A stretch of 64,000 bases of DNA, from contig NZ_LMPF01000020.1 of NCBI RefSeq assembly GCF_001424345.1, forward strand, positions 261,883 through 325,882, read 5' to 3'. Under the pieces are notes generated by a model, which ran no database searches, was not told the origin of the DNA, and saw only the letters and a list, made by a program, of their open reading frames with translations. The translations under genes were made by a program, and so were the position numbers. The stretch is from Burkholderia sp. Leaf177 (lineage in GTDB: Bacteria > Pseudomonadota > Gammaproteobacteria > Burkholderiales > Burkholderiaceae). Positions 8,576 through 17,070 of the stretch are shown piece by piece. How positions within the stretch are numbered: position 1 is the first letter of the stretch; each line of letters begins with the position of its first letter.

Positions 8576-9973
8576 TTACTCCGTCCCGCGCCCGAGTTTC
8601 GAATGCCTGCGCGAATATCCGAAGTAAATTGCAAGCCCGATCGCGAGCCAGGCAACAAATGCAACCCACGTCACCGCTCTCAGATTCAGCATCAGAAACA
8701 AACACGCGGCCACGGCGAGAACAGGCACGACCGGCACACCCGGGCAGCGAAACGCGCGCGGCAGGTCAGGATGCGTGCGGCGCAGAACCAGCACGGCAAT
8801 CGATACCATCGAAAACGCGGCCAGCGTGCCAATATTGATCAGTTCGGCCAGCACATTGAGCGGCACGAGCGCACCAATCAAGCCGAAGAAAATGCCGACG
8901 AACCACGTTGTAAAAAACGGCGTTCCGTATTTCGGATGAACCTTCGAAAGCCGCGCCGGCAACAAACCATCGCGCGACATTGCGTAGATGATGCGCGTCT
9001 GTCCGTAGCTCATGACCAGAATCACGGTCAACATGCCGAGCACCGCACCCAGATCGATAAACCCCGCCACCCACGGTTGCCCCGCGACCTGCAGCGCATA
9101 CGAAACCGGATGCGAGATGCTCGCGAACTGCGCCGCCGGCACAATGCCCGTCACCACGGCGGCCACCGCGACGTACAGCACGGCGCAGACGGCGAGCGAC
9201 GAAATGATGCCGATCGGCAAATCGCGCTTCGGATTCTTCACTTCCTCGGCTGCCGAGGACACCGAATCGAATCCAATGAACGCGAAAAACATCACGGCTG
9301 CCGCGCCGAACACGCCGTCCCAGCCATTCGGCATGAACGGATGCCAGTTCGCGGGCGTCACATGGAATACGCCGACGCCGATCACCATGAGCACGACCGC
9401 GACCTTGATCGCGACCATGATGTTGTTCACGCGCGCCGATTCCTTGATGCCAATGGACAGCAGCGCTGTGATCGCCATCATCACGAGAAATGCGGGCAGA
9501 TTGAAAAGCGTGAACTGTCCGGGCACCGCACCGGGCGCCGCGGTCAGCACGGTAGGAAGAGAAATGCCGAAGCCCGACAGCAACGACTGCAGATATCCCG
9601 ACCAGCCAACGGATACCGCCGAAGTCGCCAAGCCGTATTCCAGCATCAAATCCCAGCCGATCACCCACGCGGCCAGTTCACCGAGCGTCGCGTACGAGTA
9701 TGTGTAGATGGATCCGGCGACCGGAATTGTCGATGAAAACTCCGCGTAGGCCAGCGCCGCCAGCCCGCACGCGATCGCCGCGAAGAGAAACGACACCATC
9801 AGCGCCGGTCCCGCCTGAACGGCGCCGGTTCCGGTGAGCACGAATATCCCCGTGCCGATAATCGCGCCAACGCCGAGAACCGTCAGATCGAGCGCGCCGA
9901 GCGTCTTTTTCAATCCGGCACGCTGCGCGCCGGCGAGCATGTGCTCGATGCTTTTTTTACGGAACAGGGACAT
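8576..9973 (-). CDS. APC-family amino acid permease (cationic amino acid transporter-like)
   Basis: The protein has 465 residues with about 12 hydrophobic segments. The N-terminus (SLFRKKSIEHMLA) is followed by LGALDLTVLGVGAIIGTGIFVLTG, the GxG(I)GTGIF motif of the APC superfamily in membrane segment 1. Residues around 240-260 read FFAFIGFDSVSSAAEEVKNPKRDLP, the consensus loop of YfnA/CAT-type carriers. The start at 9973 follows AGGAGTT. It probably imports amino acids across the inner membrane; the substrate cannot be told from sequence. It stands alone on the minus strand. An upstream extension of 21 residues (to 10036) looks non-coding in character. Confidence 0.9.
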   Translation of the reverse strand: MSLFRKKSIEHMLAGAQRAGLKKTLGALDLTVLGVGAIIGTGIFVLTGTGAVQAGPALMVSFLFAAIACGLAALAYAEFSSTIPVAGSIYTYSYATLGELAAWVIGWDLMLEYGLATSAVSVGWSGYLQSLLSGFGISLPTVLTAAPGAVPGQFTLFNLPAFLVMMAITALLSIGIKESARVNNIMVAIKVAVVLMVIGVGVFHVTPANWHPFMPNGWDGVFGAAAVMFFAFIGFDSVSSAAEEVKNPKRDLPIGIISSLAVCAVLYVAVAAVVTGIVPAAQFASISHPVSYALQVAGQPWVAGFIDLGAVLGMLTVILVMSYGQTRIIYAMSRDGLLPARLSKVHPKYGTPFFTTWFVGIFFGLIGALVPLNVLAELINIGTLAAFSMVSIAVLVLRRTHPDLPRAFRCPGVPVVPVLAVAACLFLMLNLRAVTWVAFVAWLAIGLAIYFGYSRRHSKLGRGTE

Positions 9974-10333
9974 GAAGATGGAACTCCTAACCTCGGGCTG
10001 GCGCGCCGGATCGCTGGATCGGCGGCGCAGAATCAACTGGAAAACCGGAGATTTTATCGGAGACGGGAGGTTATGCGTCGCAAAACGTTGCGAAGATAGG
10101 AATTTTGACTTCCGCGCTAAAACGTCTTTCGAGGAGAAATTTCTGAAAATTGCTTGATTGCGTCAAAAATCGACACGTTTAACTTTTGTAAGCTGAATAG
10201 GAAGTAAATGCCACCTTGGCAGGCATTTTGTCGCAAAAGTGCATTGCATATCCCGCGCGGTTAATGCCTCCAAAAACAAAAAACCGAAGCGCAGGCTTCG
10301 GTTTTTCGTATCAAACGATCACCAGCAAATACA
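9974..10333. other. Intergenic region between amino acid permease and fpr
   Basis: This 360-bp region has no gene. It holds the fpr terminator (10275-10306), and at about 10206-10228 a short hairpin AATGCC/GGCATT followed by TTTTG. The AT-richer stretch 10130-10205 probably contains the permease promoter, but no convincing -35/-10 pair was picked. Confidence 0.5.
10275..10306 (-). terminator. Rho-independent terminator after fpr
   Basis: There is a perfect 10-bp stem AAACCGAAGC / GCTTCGGTTT with a 4-base loop (GCAG). An A-run on the left reads as a U-run on the minus strand, directly downstream of the fpr stop. The T-run on the right means it may also work for + strand transcripts. Confidence 0.85.
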
Positions 10334-11104
10334 TCAGCCGACGAAAGCCTTCTCCACCACGTAATGTCCCGGATGATTGTTGCTGCCTTCCTGGAAACCC
10401 ATGTCGTCGAGAAGTTGACGTGTGTCGCGCAGCATGTGCGGGCTGCCGCAAAGCATCACGCGATCGTTTTCGACCGAAAACGGCGCCACGTCGAGATCGG
10501 AGAACAGCTTCTTCGTTTCGATCAGATCCGTAATGCGGCCGCGATTGGCAAACTCTTCGCGCGTGACCGTCGGGTAATACACCAGCTTTTCCTGGATCAG
10601 TTCGCCAAGGTGCTCGTGCGCTGGAAGATGCTCGGTGATGAAATCCTTGTACGCGAGTTCATCGACAAAACGGCACGTATGCGTCAGCACGATCTTGTCG
10701 AAACGATCGTAGACATCCGGATCCTTGATGATCGACATGAACGGCGCGAGGCCCGTGCCAGTCGAAAGAAGCCACAGCGTCTTGCCCGGCAGGAGGTTGT
10801 CGGCGACCAGCGTACCTACCGGTTTCTTGCCGATCAACACGGGATCGCCCACTTTCAAGTGCTGCAAGCGCGACGTCAGCGGACCGTCCTGAACCTTGAT
10901 GCTGAGGAACTCGAGATGTTCTTCGTAGTTGGCGCTCGCCAGGCTGTAGGCGCGCAGCAGCGGCTTGCCATCGACTTCGAGGCCGACCATGGTGAACTGG
11001 CCGTTTTCGAAACGAAAAGCGGAATCGCGCGTGCACGTAAAGCTGAACAGCGTGTCGGTCCAGTGATGGACGCTCAGAACGGTTTGAGGATTAAGGTTGC
11101 TCAT
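10334..11104 (-). CDS. fpr: Ferredoxin-NADP(+) reductase
   Basis: The protein has 256 residues, the usual size of bacterial Fpr. The FAD-binding motif RAYSLASANYEEHLEF lies around residues 50-65, the NADP-binding strand LWLLSTGTGLAPFMSI around 108-123, and a LCGSPHML motif near 218. The C-terminus ends VVEKAFVG, as in the subclass I bacterial flavoenzymes, where it packs on the flavin. It exchanges electrons between NADPH and ferredoxin or flavodoxin in the cytoplasm and is often linked to oxidative stress. It is monocistronic, with its own terminator. Confidence 0.95.
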   Translation of the reverse strand: MSNLNPQTVLSVHHWTDTLFSFTCTRDSAFRFENGQFTMVGLEVDGKPLLRAYSLASANYEEHLEFLSIKVQDGPLTSRLQHLKVGDPVLIGKKPVGTLVADNLLPGKTLWLLSTGTGLAPFMSIIKDPDVYDRFDKIVLTHTCRFVDELAYKDFITEHLPAHEHLGELIQEKLVYYPTVTREEFANRGRITDLIETKKLFSDLDVAPFSVENDRVMLCGSPHMLRDTRQLLDDMGFQEGSNNHPGHYVVEKAFVG

Positions 11105-11569
11105 GGCTTCATGGATAGTGCGGAATCAGGGCGGCGCAGTGGTGCGTGCCGGTGACCGTTCAGACAACTGGGCACGATTGCGACGACAACACCGGAAAGG
11201 CGCAACGAAAGCAATGCTTCAGGTTGTTCTCGCGGACACTAGCCGAAGTCCGGCGGCACGCTTCAAACCGGGCCTGTGACTGGCAAGGCCCCCGCGCCCG
11301 GAGCGAATGTTCCGCATTCCTCGCTGCCGCACGCGTAATCGGCTATTTTACCGCACACGCGTTTCTGTGGTTGGCGGACGTTTTTCCTGTTGGCAGGTCG
11401 GACGACTGCGGACCACGCAATGCGAATTTTCCGGAGTCCGCATGATAGCAATGGGCAACGGCGGCAAGGCAAAAGCCCTGCTGCCGACAGGCCGGACTTG
11501 AAGGCGTTGAGGAACAGAAAACGGCGCGGGTAAAACAACTAAGCCACGCCGTTCACTCGATGCCGCTAA
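11105..11569. other. Intergenic region between fpr and the aldo-keto reductase
   Basis: This 465-bp region is non-coding as far as I can judge; short ORFs in it have no recognisable sequence. It should include the fpr promoter. On the minus strand TAAAAT (from 11344-11349) resembles a -10 box but lacks a good -35 partner. A weak terminator for the gene on the right lies at 11517-11553. Confidence 0.45.
11517..11553 (-). terminator. Possible terminator after the aldo-keto reductase
   Basis: Read on the minus strand, AACGGCG and CGCCGTT form a 7-bp stem with a 20-base loop, followed by TTTC. The long loop and short U-tract make it a weak candidate. Confidence 0.35.
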
Positions 11570-12613
11570 TCAAACGCGTTGATCCGTCGACGGCTTTTCC
11601 CAAAGATTGACGCCGCCTTCGGTCGCGTGCTGATCGATTTCCGCGAGTTCTTCCTTCGAGAACTCCAGATTTTTCAACGCGCCGACATTCTCCGTCACCT
11701 GTTCCGGACGGCTCGCGCCGATCAGCACCGACGTCACGCGGCCGCCGCGCAACGCCCACGCCAGCGCCATTTGCGCGAGGCTTTGGCCGCGCCGTTGCGC
11801 CAGATCGTTGAGCTTACGAACGTGCTCGATGTTCTGCGCGCTCAAATGTTCCTGTTTCAGCGATCCGCCGCCCGGCTTGTTCACGCGCGCGTCGGCGGGA
11901 ACGCCATTCAGGTACTTGCCGGTCAGGAGCCCTTGCGCCAGCGGCGTGAACGCAATGCTGCCGGCGCCGATGCCGTCGAGCGTATCGAGCAGTTCTTCCT
12001 CGATCCAGCGGTTCAGCATGTTGTACGACGGCTGGTGAATAAGCAGCGGCACCTTGTGTTCGGCCAAAAGCTTCGCCATTTCGCGCGTCTTCGCCGGCGA
12101 ATACGACGAAATCCCTACATACAGCGCCTTGCCCGAATGCACGGCGGTTGCGAGCGCGCCGGCGGTTTCTTCGAGCGGCGTGTCGGCGTCGAAACGATGC
12201 GAATAGAAAATGTCCACGTAGTCGAGACCCATGCGCTTCAGGCTCTGATCCAGCGAAGCCAGCACGTACTTGCGCGAGCCGCCGCCCTGACCGTACGGGC
12301 CTGGCCACATGTCCCATCCCGCCTTCGACGAAATCAGCAATTCATCGCGATACGGCTTGAAGTCGTCCTTGAACAAGCGCCCGAAATTGGTCTCGGCGCT
12401 GCCGTACGGCGGCCCGTAGTTGTTGGCCAGATCGAAGTGCGTGATGCCGAGATCGAACGCGGTACGCAGGATGTCGCGCTGCGTGGAGATCGGCGTGGTG
12501 TCGCCGAAGTTGTGCCAAAGACCTAGCGACAACGCCGGCAACTTCAGCCCGCTCTTGCCGCAGGTGCGGTAAGCCATCTGCGTATAGCGCTCGGAAGCTG
12601 CTTCGTAAGCCAT
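11570..12613 (-). CDS. Aldo-keto reductase, L-glyceraldehyde 3-phosphate reductase type (YghZ/MgrA-like)
   Basis: The protein has 347 residues from the ATG at 12613. The AKR catalytic residues are recognisable: D and Y in HFDLANNYGPPYGSAE (around residues 64-79), K in LLISSKAGW, and H in DIFYSHRFD. The sequence, including the GPYGQGGGSRKY loop and the IEEELLDTLDGIGAGSIAFTPLAQGLLTGKY block, closely follows YghZ-type enzymes. These reduce aldehydes such as methylglyoxal or L-glyceraldehyde 3-phosphate with NADPH. A 31-residue extension upstream is open but does not look like family sequence. It is monocistronic and divergent from mscS. Confidence 0.9.
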   Translation of the reverse strand: MAYEAASERYTQMAYRTCGKSGLKLPALSLGLWHNFGDTTPISTQRDILRTAFDLGITHFDLANNYGPPYGSAETNFGRLFKDDFKPYRDELLISSKAGWDMWPGPYGQGGGSRKYVLASLDQSLKRMGLDYVDIFYSHRFDADTPLEETAGALATAVHSGKALYVGISSYSPAKTREMAKLLAEHKVPLLIHQPSYNMLNRWIEEELLDTLDGIGAGSIAFTPLAQGLLTGKYLNGVPADARVNKPGGGSLKQEHLSAQNIEHVRKLNDLAQRRGQSLAQMALAWALRGGRVTSVLIGASRPEQVTENVGALKNLEFSKEELAEIDQHATEGGVNLWEKPSTDQRV

Positions 12614-12816
12614 GACGTAATCCTCGAATCGATGATGTGGGAAGGTTTGCCAGCACAAACGAGAAACAATCGCGCGGCGCGTGATCAGGTTCATGTCGTC
12701 TGACATGCGCCGGGTCTGACATGTTATCGAATCGCGGGAAGTCGTGTCAGCCTTGACCCGAAAGACTTCAAGGCTATCCCGATATTCGGGACCTCGGCCG
12801 GATGGCCAACGCAGCG

Positions 12817-12838
12817 AACGCGAAGGGAACGCGAAGGG
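12817..12838. repeat. Two tandem copies of an 11-bp unit upstream of the mscS-like gene
   Basis: AACGCGAAGGG occurs at 12817-12827 and again at 12828-12838, followed by AACG. It lies about 55 bp before the mscS start in the divergent intergenic region. Its function is unknown; it may simply be a slippage product. Confidence 0.7.
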
Positions 12839-12893
12839 AACGAATTACCGGCCTCATGAGCCCAACCCTCCTTACTAGAACAAGGAGAAGTGC

Positions 12894-13727
12894 ATGGACC
12901 CGCTCGACAAACTACGCCCCGTCTACAACTTCCTGATGACATCGGGCGTATCGTTTGGCATCGACCTGTTGATGGCCATACTGATATTGCTGGTCGGCTG
13001 GTGGATTTCAAACCGCGTCGCCAACGCCGTCAAGCGCGCGCTCAGCCGCACGAATGCCGACGCCACGTTCACGCCGGTAATGGCGAGCCTCGTGCAATGG
13101 GCCATTCGCGTGATCGCGATCGTCGCCGCGCTGGGCAAGTTCGGCGTGGCCGCGGCGAGCATCCTGACCGTGCTCGGCGCGGCGGGATTGGCGATTGGCC
13201 TGGCGTTGCAAGGCACGCTGCAGAACATTGCCGCCGGTTTGATGTTGCTGTTGCTGCGACCGTTCAGAGTGGGCGATTACATAGAAGGCGCCGGGGCAAC
13301 GGCTGGTACCGTCAATGAAATCGGCCTCTTCACAACACGGCTGACCAAAAGCGATGGCGTCATCATGTTCGTACCGAACAGCACGATCTGGGCGAATCCG
13401 GTTACGAACTTCACCGCGAACGATCGTCGGCGCGTGGTGCTGAACGTGGTCATTCCGGAGGATCAGAACATCGAGGAATCGCTGGCTTCGCTGCGTCGGA
13501 TCGTGGAAACGGATCCGCGAATCATCAACGATGAAAAAACGAAACCGTGGATCGCCGTTTCCGAATACACCGATACCGGCGTGAAGCTGAATATAGGCGT
13601 CTGGACGAACCGGACCGATTACCAGAATCTGCAGGCCGACTTGCTGCGTCAGATCAAGCCCGGAATCAAGCCTGCCGAGTTGCCATCACAATCGCCAGCC
13701 GCGCCGTCCGGAAACGCGCCTGCGTGA
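12894..13727 (+). CDS. MscS-family small-conductance mechanosensitive channel
   Basis: The protein has 277 residues. Three hydrophobic segments come first (about 18-38, 60-82 and 88-115). The third is the Gly/Ala-rich pore helix GAAGLAIGLALQGTLQNIAAGLML of MscS. The beta domain follows, with RPFRVGDYIEG and a typical VPNSTIWANPVTNF motif. The length matches the short E. coli MscS. It opens under membrane tension and protects against hypo-osmotic shock at the inner membrane. AAGGAG precedes the ATG at a good distance. The C-terminus is Pro/Ala/Ser-rich. The small membrane gene downstream may share its transcript. Confidence 0.93.
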   Translation: MDPLDKLRPVYNFLMTSGVSFGIDLLMAILILLVGWWISNRVANAVKRALSRTNADATFTPVMASLVQWAIRVIAIVAALGKFGVAAASILTVLGAAGLAIGLALQGTLQNIAAGLMLLLLRPFRVGDYIEGAGATAGTVNEIGLFTTRLTKSDGVIMFVPNSTIWANPVTNFTANDRRRVVLNVVIPEDQNIEESLASLRRIVETDPRIINDEKTKPWIAVSEYTDTGVKLNIGVWTNRTDYQNLQADLLRQIKPGIKPAELPSQSPAAPSGNAPA

Positions 13728-13801
13728 AACCCATTGTTTTGATGCTGGACGCGCTCAGCCTGGATGAATAAGCTTTCGTTCCAGACATAGACGAGACTTA
13801 T

Positions 13802-14008
13802 ATGACCAAGGCGATATCCATTGCGCTGATCGTGGGCGGCGTCGTGCTGCTTTATTTTGGCGGACAGTCGTTCCATTCCCTGAGCAACGACGTGTCGCGC
13901 TTTTTCACCGGATCGCCGACGAACAAGACGATCTGGTTGATCGCTGGCGGCATGGTCGCCATGCTCGCCGGGCTCATTGGCCTGGCGATTCCAGGGAAGC
14001 GCCGATAA
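13802..14008 (+). CDS. DUF3185 family small membrane protein
   Basis: The protein has 68 residues with two membrane helices: residues 4-22 (ISIALIVGGVVLLYFGGQS) and 44-63 (IWLIAGGMVAMLAGLIGLA). The short SxNDVSRFFTGSPTNKTIW linker between them is characteristic of DUF3185, a family without known function that is common in proteobacteria. It lies 74 bp downstream of mscS on the same strand. It is convergent with the dioxygenase gene, leaving only 9 bp between their ends. Confidence 0.82.
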   Translation: MTKAISIALIVGGVVLLYFGGQSFHSLSNDVSRFFTGSPTNKTIWLIAGGMVAMLAGLIGLAIPGKRR

Positions 14009-14017
14009 GCCTGAAGG

Positions 14018-14782
14018 CTAGACCAACGGCACGTCTTCTTTCGATGCCGACCGTGTCCCCGGCAATGGCAGGTTGCTCGTGCCGCGATATGTGTACACGA
14101 GCGAAAACTTGACTGCATCGGTGAGATTCTTGCCGGCGGAATGCAGCGTGTTGCAGTGGAAAAACACCACGTCGCCGGCATTCAATTTCGGCGATACCGC
14201 GCTGTGAATCAGCGCCGCGTTCTCCGGCAGGTCGGAGCGGAAGAACTTGGCGTCGTCGAAACGCTCCGATGTGAACGGCAGCTTGTGAGACATTGGCACG
14301 AACCACAGGCCGCCGTTTTCCACGGTTTCATCGCCGAGCGCAACCCATGCCGAAACCAGGTCATCACGCTCGAAATTCCAGTACCTCACATCACGATGCC
14401 ACCCGGTCAGGCTGCCGTATGCCGGATGCTTCGTCATCACGCAATTGTGGTGCGCGCGCGAAAGTACGGGCGTCTCGCCGAAGTAGATTTCCATCCAGCC
14501 GCGCACGTCGGGCGAGGTCGCCCATTCGGCGAAGCGCGGATCACGATTGTATGCATCAAGCAATCTGCGAACGGTATGCCCGCCAGGTGCGTCCTTCGAG
14601 TTTGGCGCGCCGGGATATTGCAAGTCGGCTTCAAATTCCACCGGCGCGATAGCGTGCTCCAGATTCTGGCGCGCGACGTGGCGCATGGCTTCACAACGTT
14701 CCGGCGTGACGAGCCCGGGCACCACGACATAACCAGTTTCCCGCAGCTCGCGGACTTGTTCCAACTTCGATTGATTCGACAT
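14018..14782 (-). CDS. Phytanoyl-CoA dioxygenase (PhyH) family Fe(II)/2-oxoglutarate oxygenase
   Basis: The protein has 254 residues. The iron ligands are visible: H-x-D in GWHRDVRYW (about residues 127-129) and the distal His in FFHCNTLHSAGKN (about 215-220). An Arg in YTYRGTSN near the C-terminus could bind 2-oxoglutarate. These enzymes hydroxylate small molecules; the substrate cannot be predicted. It is a single gene on the minus strand. The long AT-richer region to its right presumably holds its promoter. Confidence 0.85.
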   Translation of the reverse strand: MSNQSKLEQVRELRETGYVVVPGLVTPERCEAMRHVARQNLEHAIAPVEFEADLQYPGAPNSKDAPGGHTVRRLLDAYNRDPRFAEWATSPDVRGWMEIYFGETPVLSRAHHNCVMTKHPAYGSLTGWHRDVRYWNFERDDLVSAWVALGDETVENGGLWFVPMSHKLPFTSERFDDAKFFRSDLPENAALIHSAVSPKLNAGDVVFFHCNTLHSAGKNLTDAVKFSLVYTYRGTSNLPLPGTRSASKEDVPLV

Positions 14783-15147
14783 ATCGGCTCACAGGGAAAT
14801 GCACTTTGCCGGCCTTGCATGGTTAAAAGCAAACCGTAAGCGCAGCGGCAAATCTAGGGCGAATGCATCGATTGTAAATCCCCGGGGACGGATCAGCGCA
14901 TTGGTGCGCAGATGGGAAACGTCAGATCGGTCTGCGAGAAGTGCCGACTTCCGGCAGTAACAATTCTTCGATAATCTCCGGCGCATTGAGAGCGCACATC
15001 GAAAATCCCTTCGATCAGAATCTATTAAATAAGTACTCGATTCAGTTCGCAACTTATCTTGTGTTCAACAGCTCAAACTATTGAACGCTTTTTTTGACGC
15101 GACTACTGTCGGGTCAATGCCTTAGGCAACTCAAGCTTGTGAGATCC
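14783..15147. other. Intergenic region right of the PhyH gene
   Basis: This 365-bp region has no supported gene. It is AT-rich around 15020-15065. At 15062-15096 the inverted repeat GTTCAA...TTGAAC is followed by a run of seven T, resembling a weak terminator or an AT-rich regulatory hairpin on the + strand. No tRNA or known RNA was recognised. Confidence 0.45.
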
Positions 15148-15507
15148 ATGAATATCCGCTTCGCCAATCGTCTTACTCGTGCTGCCGCTCGCGCCGCACG
15201 CCCCGCTGGACGACAGGTCGTCCGCGCTTTGCGCCACCATTCGGCGCGTACGCAATTACTTGCGGGAAAATTCAGGAATTCGAATCCCGTAGATGGAATC
15301 CGATCGTGGTTTCACGGTTTCTTTTCAAATCTGCGGCTGAGGGCGGCATCGCGCCAAACTGCGCTCAAAGCTTTATTACGAAAACCGGCGCAACTACGCG
15401 CGCGTGTTTCGAAAGCGCCAACATTACCGAGCGTTAATAAACCATCGAGCCGGCGCCCGCGCAGGCTCGCTGCAAGCACCGAGTGGTTTGCGTTTTCCGC
15501 CCGCTGA
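15148..15507 (+). CDS. Hypothetical small basic (Arg/Ala-rich) protein, doubtful
   Basis: This is an ORF of 119 codons from the ATG at 15148. The product is rich in Arg, Ala and Ser and very basic, with stretches such as RLTRAAARAARPAGRQVVRALRHH. I recognise no family. In its favour: it fills a gap otherwise without genes, it starts with ATG, and a strong terminator follows at 15535. Against: no clear ribosome-binding site, and the composition could be a by-product of GC-rich sequence. If real it may bind nucleic acid, but that is only a guess from charge. Confidence 0.35.
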   Translation: MNIRFANRLTRAAARAARPAGRQVVRALRHHSARTQLLAGKFRNSNPVDGIRSWFHGFFSNLRLRAASRQTALKALLRKPAQLRARVSKAPTLPSVNKPSSRRPRRLAASTEWFAFSAR

Positions 15508-15534
15508 TTTCCGCTAAGTAGTCGCTACAAAACA

Positions 15535-15575
15535 AAAAAGCCCGCTAGGCGCTATTTGCGCCGGGCGGGCTTTTT
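15535..15575 (-). terminator. Bidirectional rho-independent terminator after metK
   Basis: The outer stem AAGCCCGC / GCGGGCTT and inner stem GGCGC / GCGCC surround a TATTT-type loop. An A-run is on the left and a T-run on the right, so it can end metK (minus) and any + strand transcript from the small ORF. Confidence 0.88.
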
Positions 15576-15588
15576 AATACGCGAAAAC

Positions 15589-16776
15589 TCACGCCGTTTC
15601 GGTTACCGGCTCCGTACCGGCTGCCTCAGCCAGCAACAATGCCTTATCGGTGGCTTCCCATGTGAATTCCGGCTCTTCGCGGCCGAAGTGACCGTATGCC
15701 GCGGACTTTTCATAGATGGGACGCAGCAGATCGAGCATCTGGATGATGCCCTTCGGACGCAGATCGAAATGCTCGAGCACGAGTTCCTGAATCTTCGCGT
15801 CCGAAACGCGTCCGGTACCGAACGTGTTCACCATGACCGACGTCGGGCGCGCCACGCCAATGGCGTACGACACCTGAATCAGGCAGCGTGAAGCCAACCC
15901 GGCCGCCACGATGTTCTTCGCGACATAGCGCCCGGCGTAGGCGGCCGAACGGTCGACCTTCGACGGATCCTTGCCCGAAAACGCACCGCCGCCGTGGGGC
16001 GCCGCGCCGCCGTATGTATCGACAATGATCTTGCGGCCAGTCAAACCGCAATCGCCTTGCGGACCGCCGATCACGAAACGTCCGGTCGGGTTCACCAGGA
16101 ACTTGATGTCGCCCTTGATCAGCTCGGCTGGCAGAACCGGCTTGATGATCTCTTCGATCACGGCTTCGCGCAGCGCCTTCAATTCGATGTCCGGCGCGTG
16201 CTGCGTGGAGAGCACGACCGTGTCGATGCTATGCGCCTTGCCATCTACATAACGCACGGTGACTTGCGACTTTGCATCGGGACGCAGCCAGTTCAGGCGG
16301 CCGTCGCGACGCATGTTCGCCTGACGCTCGACCAGACGATGCGAAAGGTGAATGGGAAGCGGCATCAACTCGGGCGTTTCGTCGCAGGCGTAGCCGAACA
16401 TCAGGCCTTGGTCGCCGGCGCCCTGGTCGAGGTTATCGTCGTGCGCGGCATCAACGCCTTGCGCAATATCCCGCGACTGTTTGTCGTACGCCACGAGCAC
16501 CGCGCAACCACGGTAATCAATGCCGTAATCCGTGTTGTCGTAACCAATGCGCTTAATGGTGTCGCGCGCGATCTGAATGTAGTCGACGTTCGCTTGCGTG
16601 GTGATTTCGCCTGCCAGAACGACCAGACCGGTGTTGCAAAGCGTTTCAGCCGCTACGCGCGAATATTTGTCCTCAGCCAGGATGGCGTCGAGGATGGCGT
16701 CCGAAATCTGGTCAGCGACCTTGTCCGGGTGGCCTTCAGAGACGGATTCAGAGGTAAAGAAGTAATTGTTTGACAC
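15589..16776 (-). CDS. metK: S-adenosylmethionine synthetase
   Basis: The protein has 395 residues, the normal length. It begins [27 protein letters not shown], with the ATP-binding HPDK motif, and contains the [12 protein letters not shown] hexapeptide region and [20 protein letters not shown] near the C-terminal third. It makes S-adenosylmethionine from methionine and ATP in the cytoplasm. The start is GTG at 16776. Its Shine-Dalgarno GGAG lies in one arm of a perfect 16-bp inverted repeat (16776-16843), and a promoter-like pair lies at 16937-16964, so translation may be controlled by RNA folding. It is divergent from lpxL, an arrangement familiar in Burkholderia. Confidence 0.98.
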   Translation of the reverse strand: MSNNYFFTSESVSEGHPDKVADQISDAILDAILAEDKYSRVAAETLCNTGLVVLAGEITTQANVDYIQIARDTIKRIGYDNTDYGIDYRGCAVLVAYDKQSRDIAQGVDAAHDDNLDQGAGDQGLMFGYACDETPELMPLPIHLSHRLVERQANMRRDGRLNWLRPDAKSQVTVRYVDGKAHSIDTVVLSTQHAPDIELKALREAVIEEIIKPVLPAELIKGDIKFLVNPTGRFVIGGPQGDCGLTGRKIIVDTYGGAAPHGGGAFSGKDPSKVDRSAAYAGRYVAKNIVAAGLASRCLIQVSYAIGVARPTSVMVNTFGTGRVSDAKIQELVLEHFDLRPKGIIQMLDLLRPIYEKSAAYGHFGREEPEFTWEATDKALLLAEAAGTEPVTETA

Positions 16777-16843
16777 GCTTCAGACTCCAAATTAGATACG
16801 GATAGGTTGCTCACGTAGCCGACTTCGTTTGGAGTCTGAAGCG
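16776..16843 (-). promoter_or_regulatory. metK leader hairpin that buries the ribosome-binding site and start
   Basis: CGCTTCAGACTCCAAA at 16776-16791 and TTTGGAGTCTGAAGCG at 16828-16843 are perfect reverse complements (16 bp) with a 36-base loop. In the metK mRNA the 3' arm contains GGAG (the Shine-Dalgarno) and the G of the GTG start. If the stem forms, ribosome access would be blocked. A second potential pairing, CTTCGCC/GGCGAAG, lies near the 5' end of the leader. No known riboswitch class was recognised. Confidence 0.7.
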
Positions 16844-16936
16844 GCGACGCTTTAGCGGAAAACATGGTCCGAAACGCACCGTCAAGCACGTTCCGGCTTC
16901 GCCCCGCAAGTTGTCCATTAACTCGGCGAAGGTTTT

Positions 16937-16964
16937 ATTATAGCGACTTCTCTAATTTGTCACA
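16937..16964 (-). promoter_or_regulatory. Probable sigma-70 promoter of metK
   Basis: On the minus strand TATAAT (16942-16937) is preceded by GTGACA (15-bp spacer) or TGTGAC (16-bp spacer). This predicts a start near 16930 and a leader of roughly 150 nt before the GTG of metK. The whole 16-bp inverted repeat lies inside that leader. Confidence 0.55.
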
Positions 16965-17070
16965 GAGCCGACCGTTTGTTGCCGACCAAGATAAACCCTC
17001 ATTCATTCAGCGCCCGGAACACTTCCCGGTACAACAAAAAACCTGCTTTCAAGATCCTCGGGAGCGTCAC

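Noticed and set aside
16777..16930. Known SAM or SAH riboswitch in the metK leader
   Set aside because: I could not match any consensus core of the SAM-I, SAM-II or SAH classes by eye; reported only as an unclassified structure.
16864..17070. In-frame extension upstream of lpxL
   Set aside because: Starts inside the metK control region and has no LpxL-family sequence; ATG at 17071 has a ribosome-binding site.
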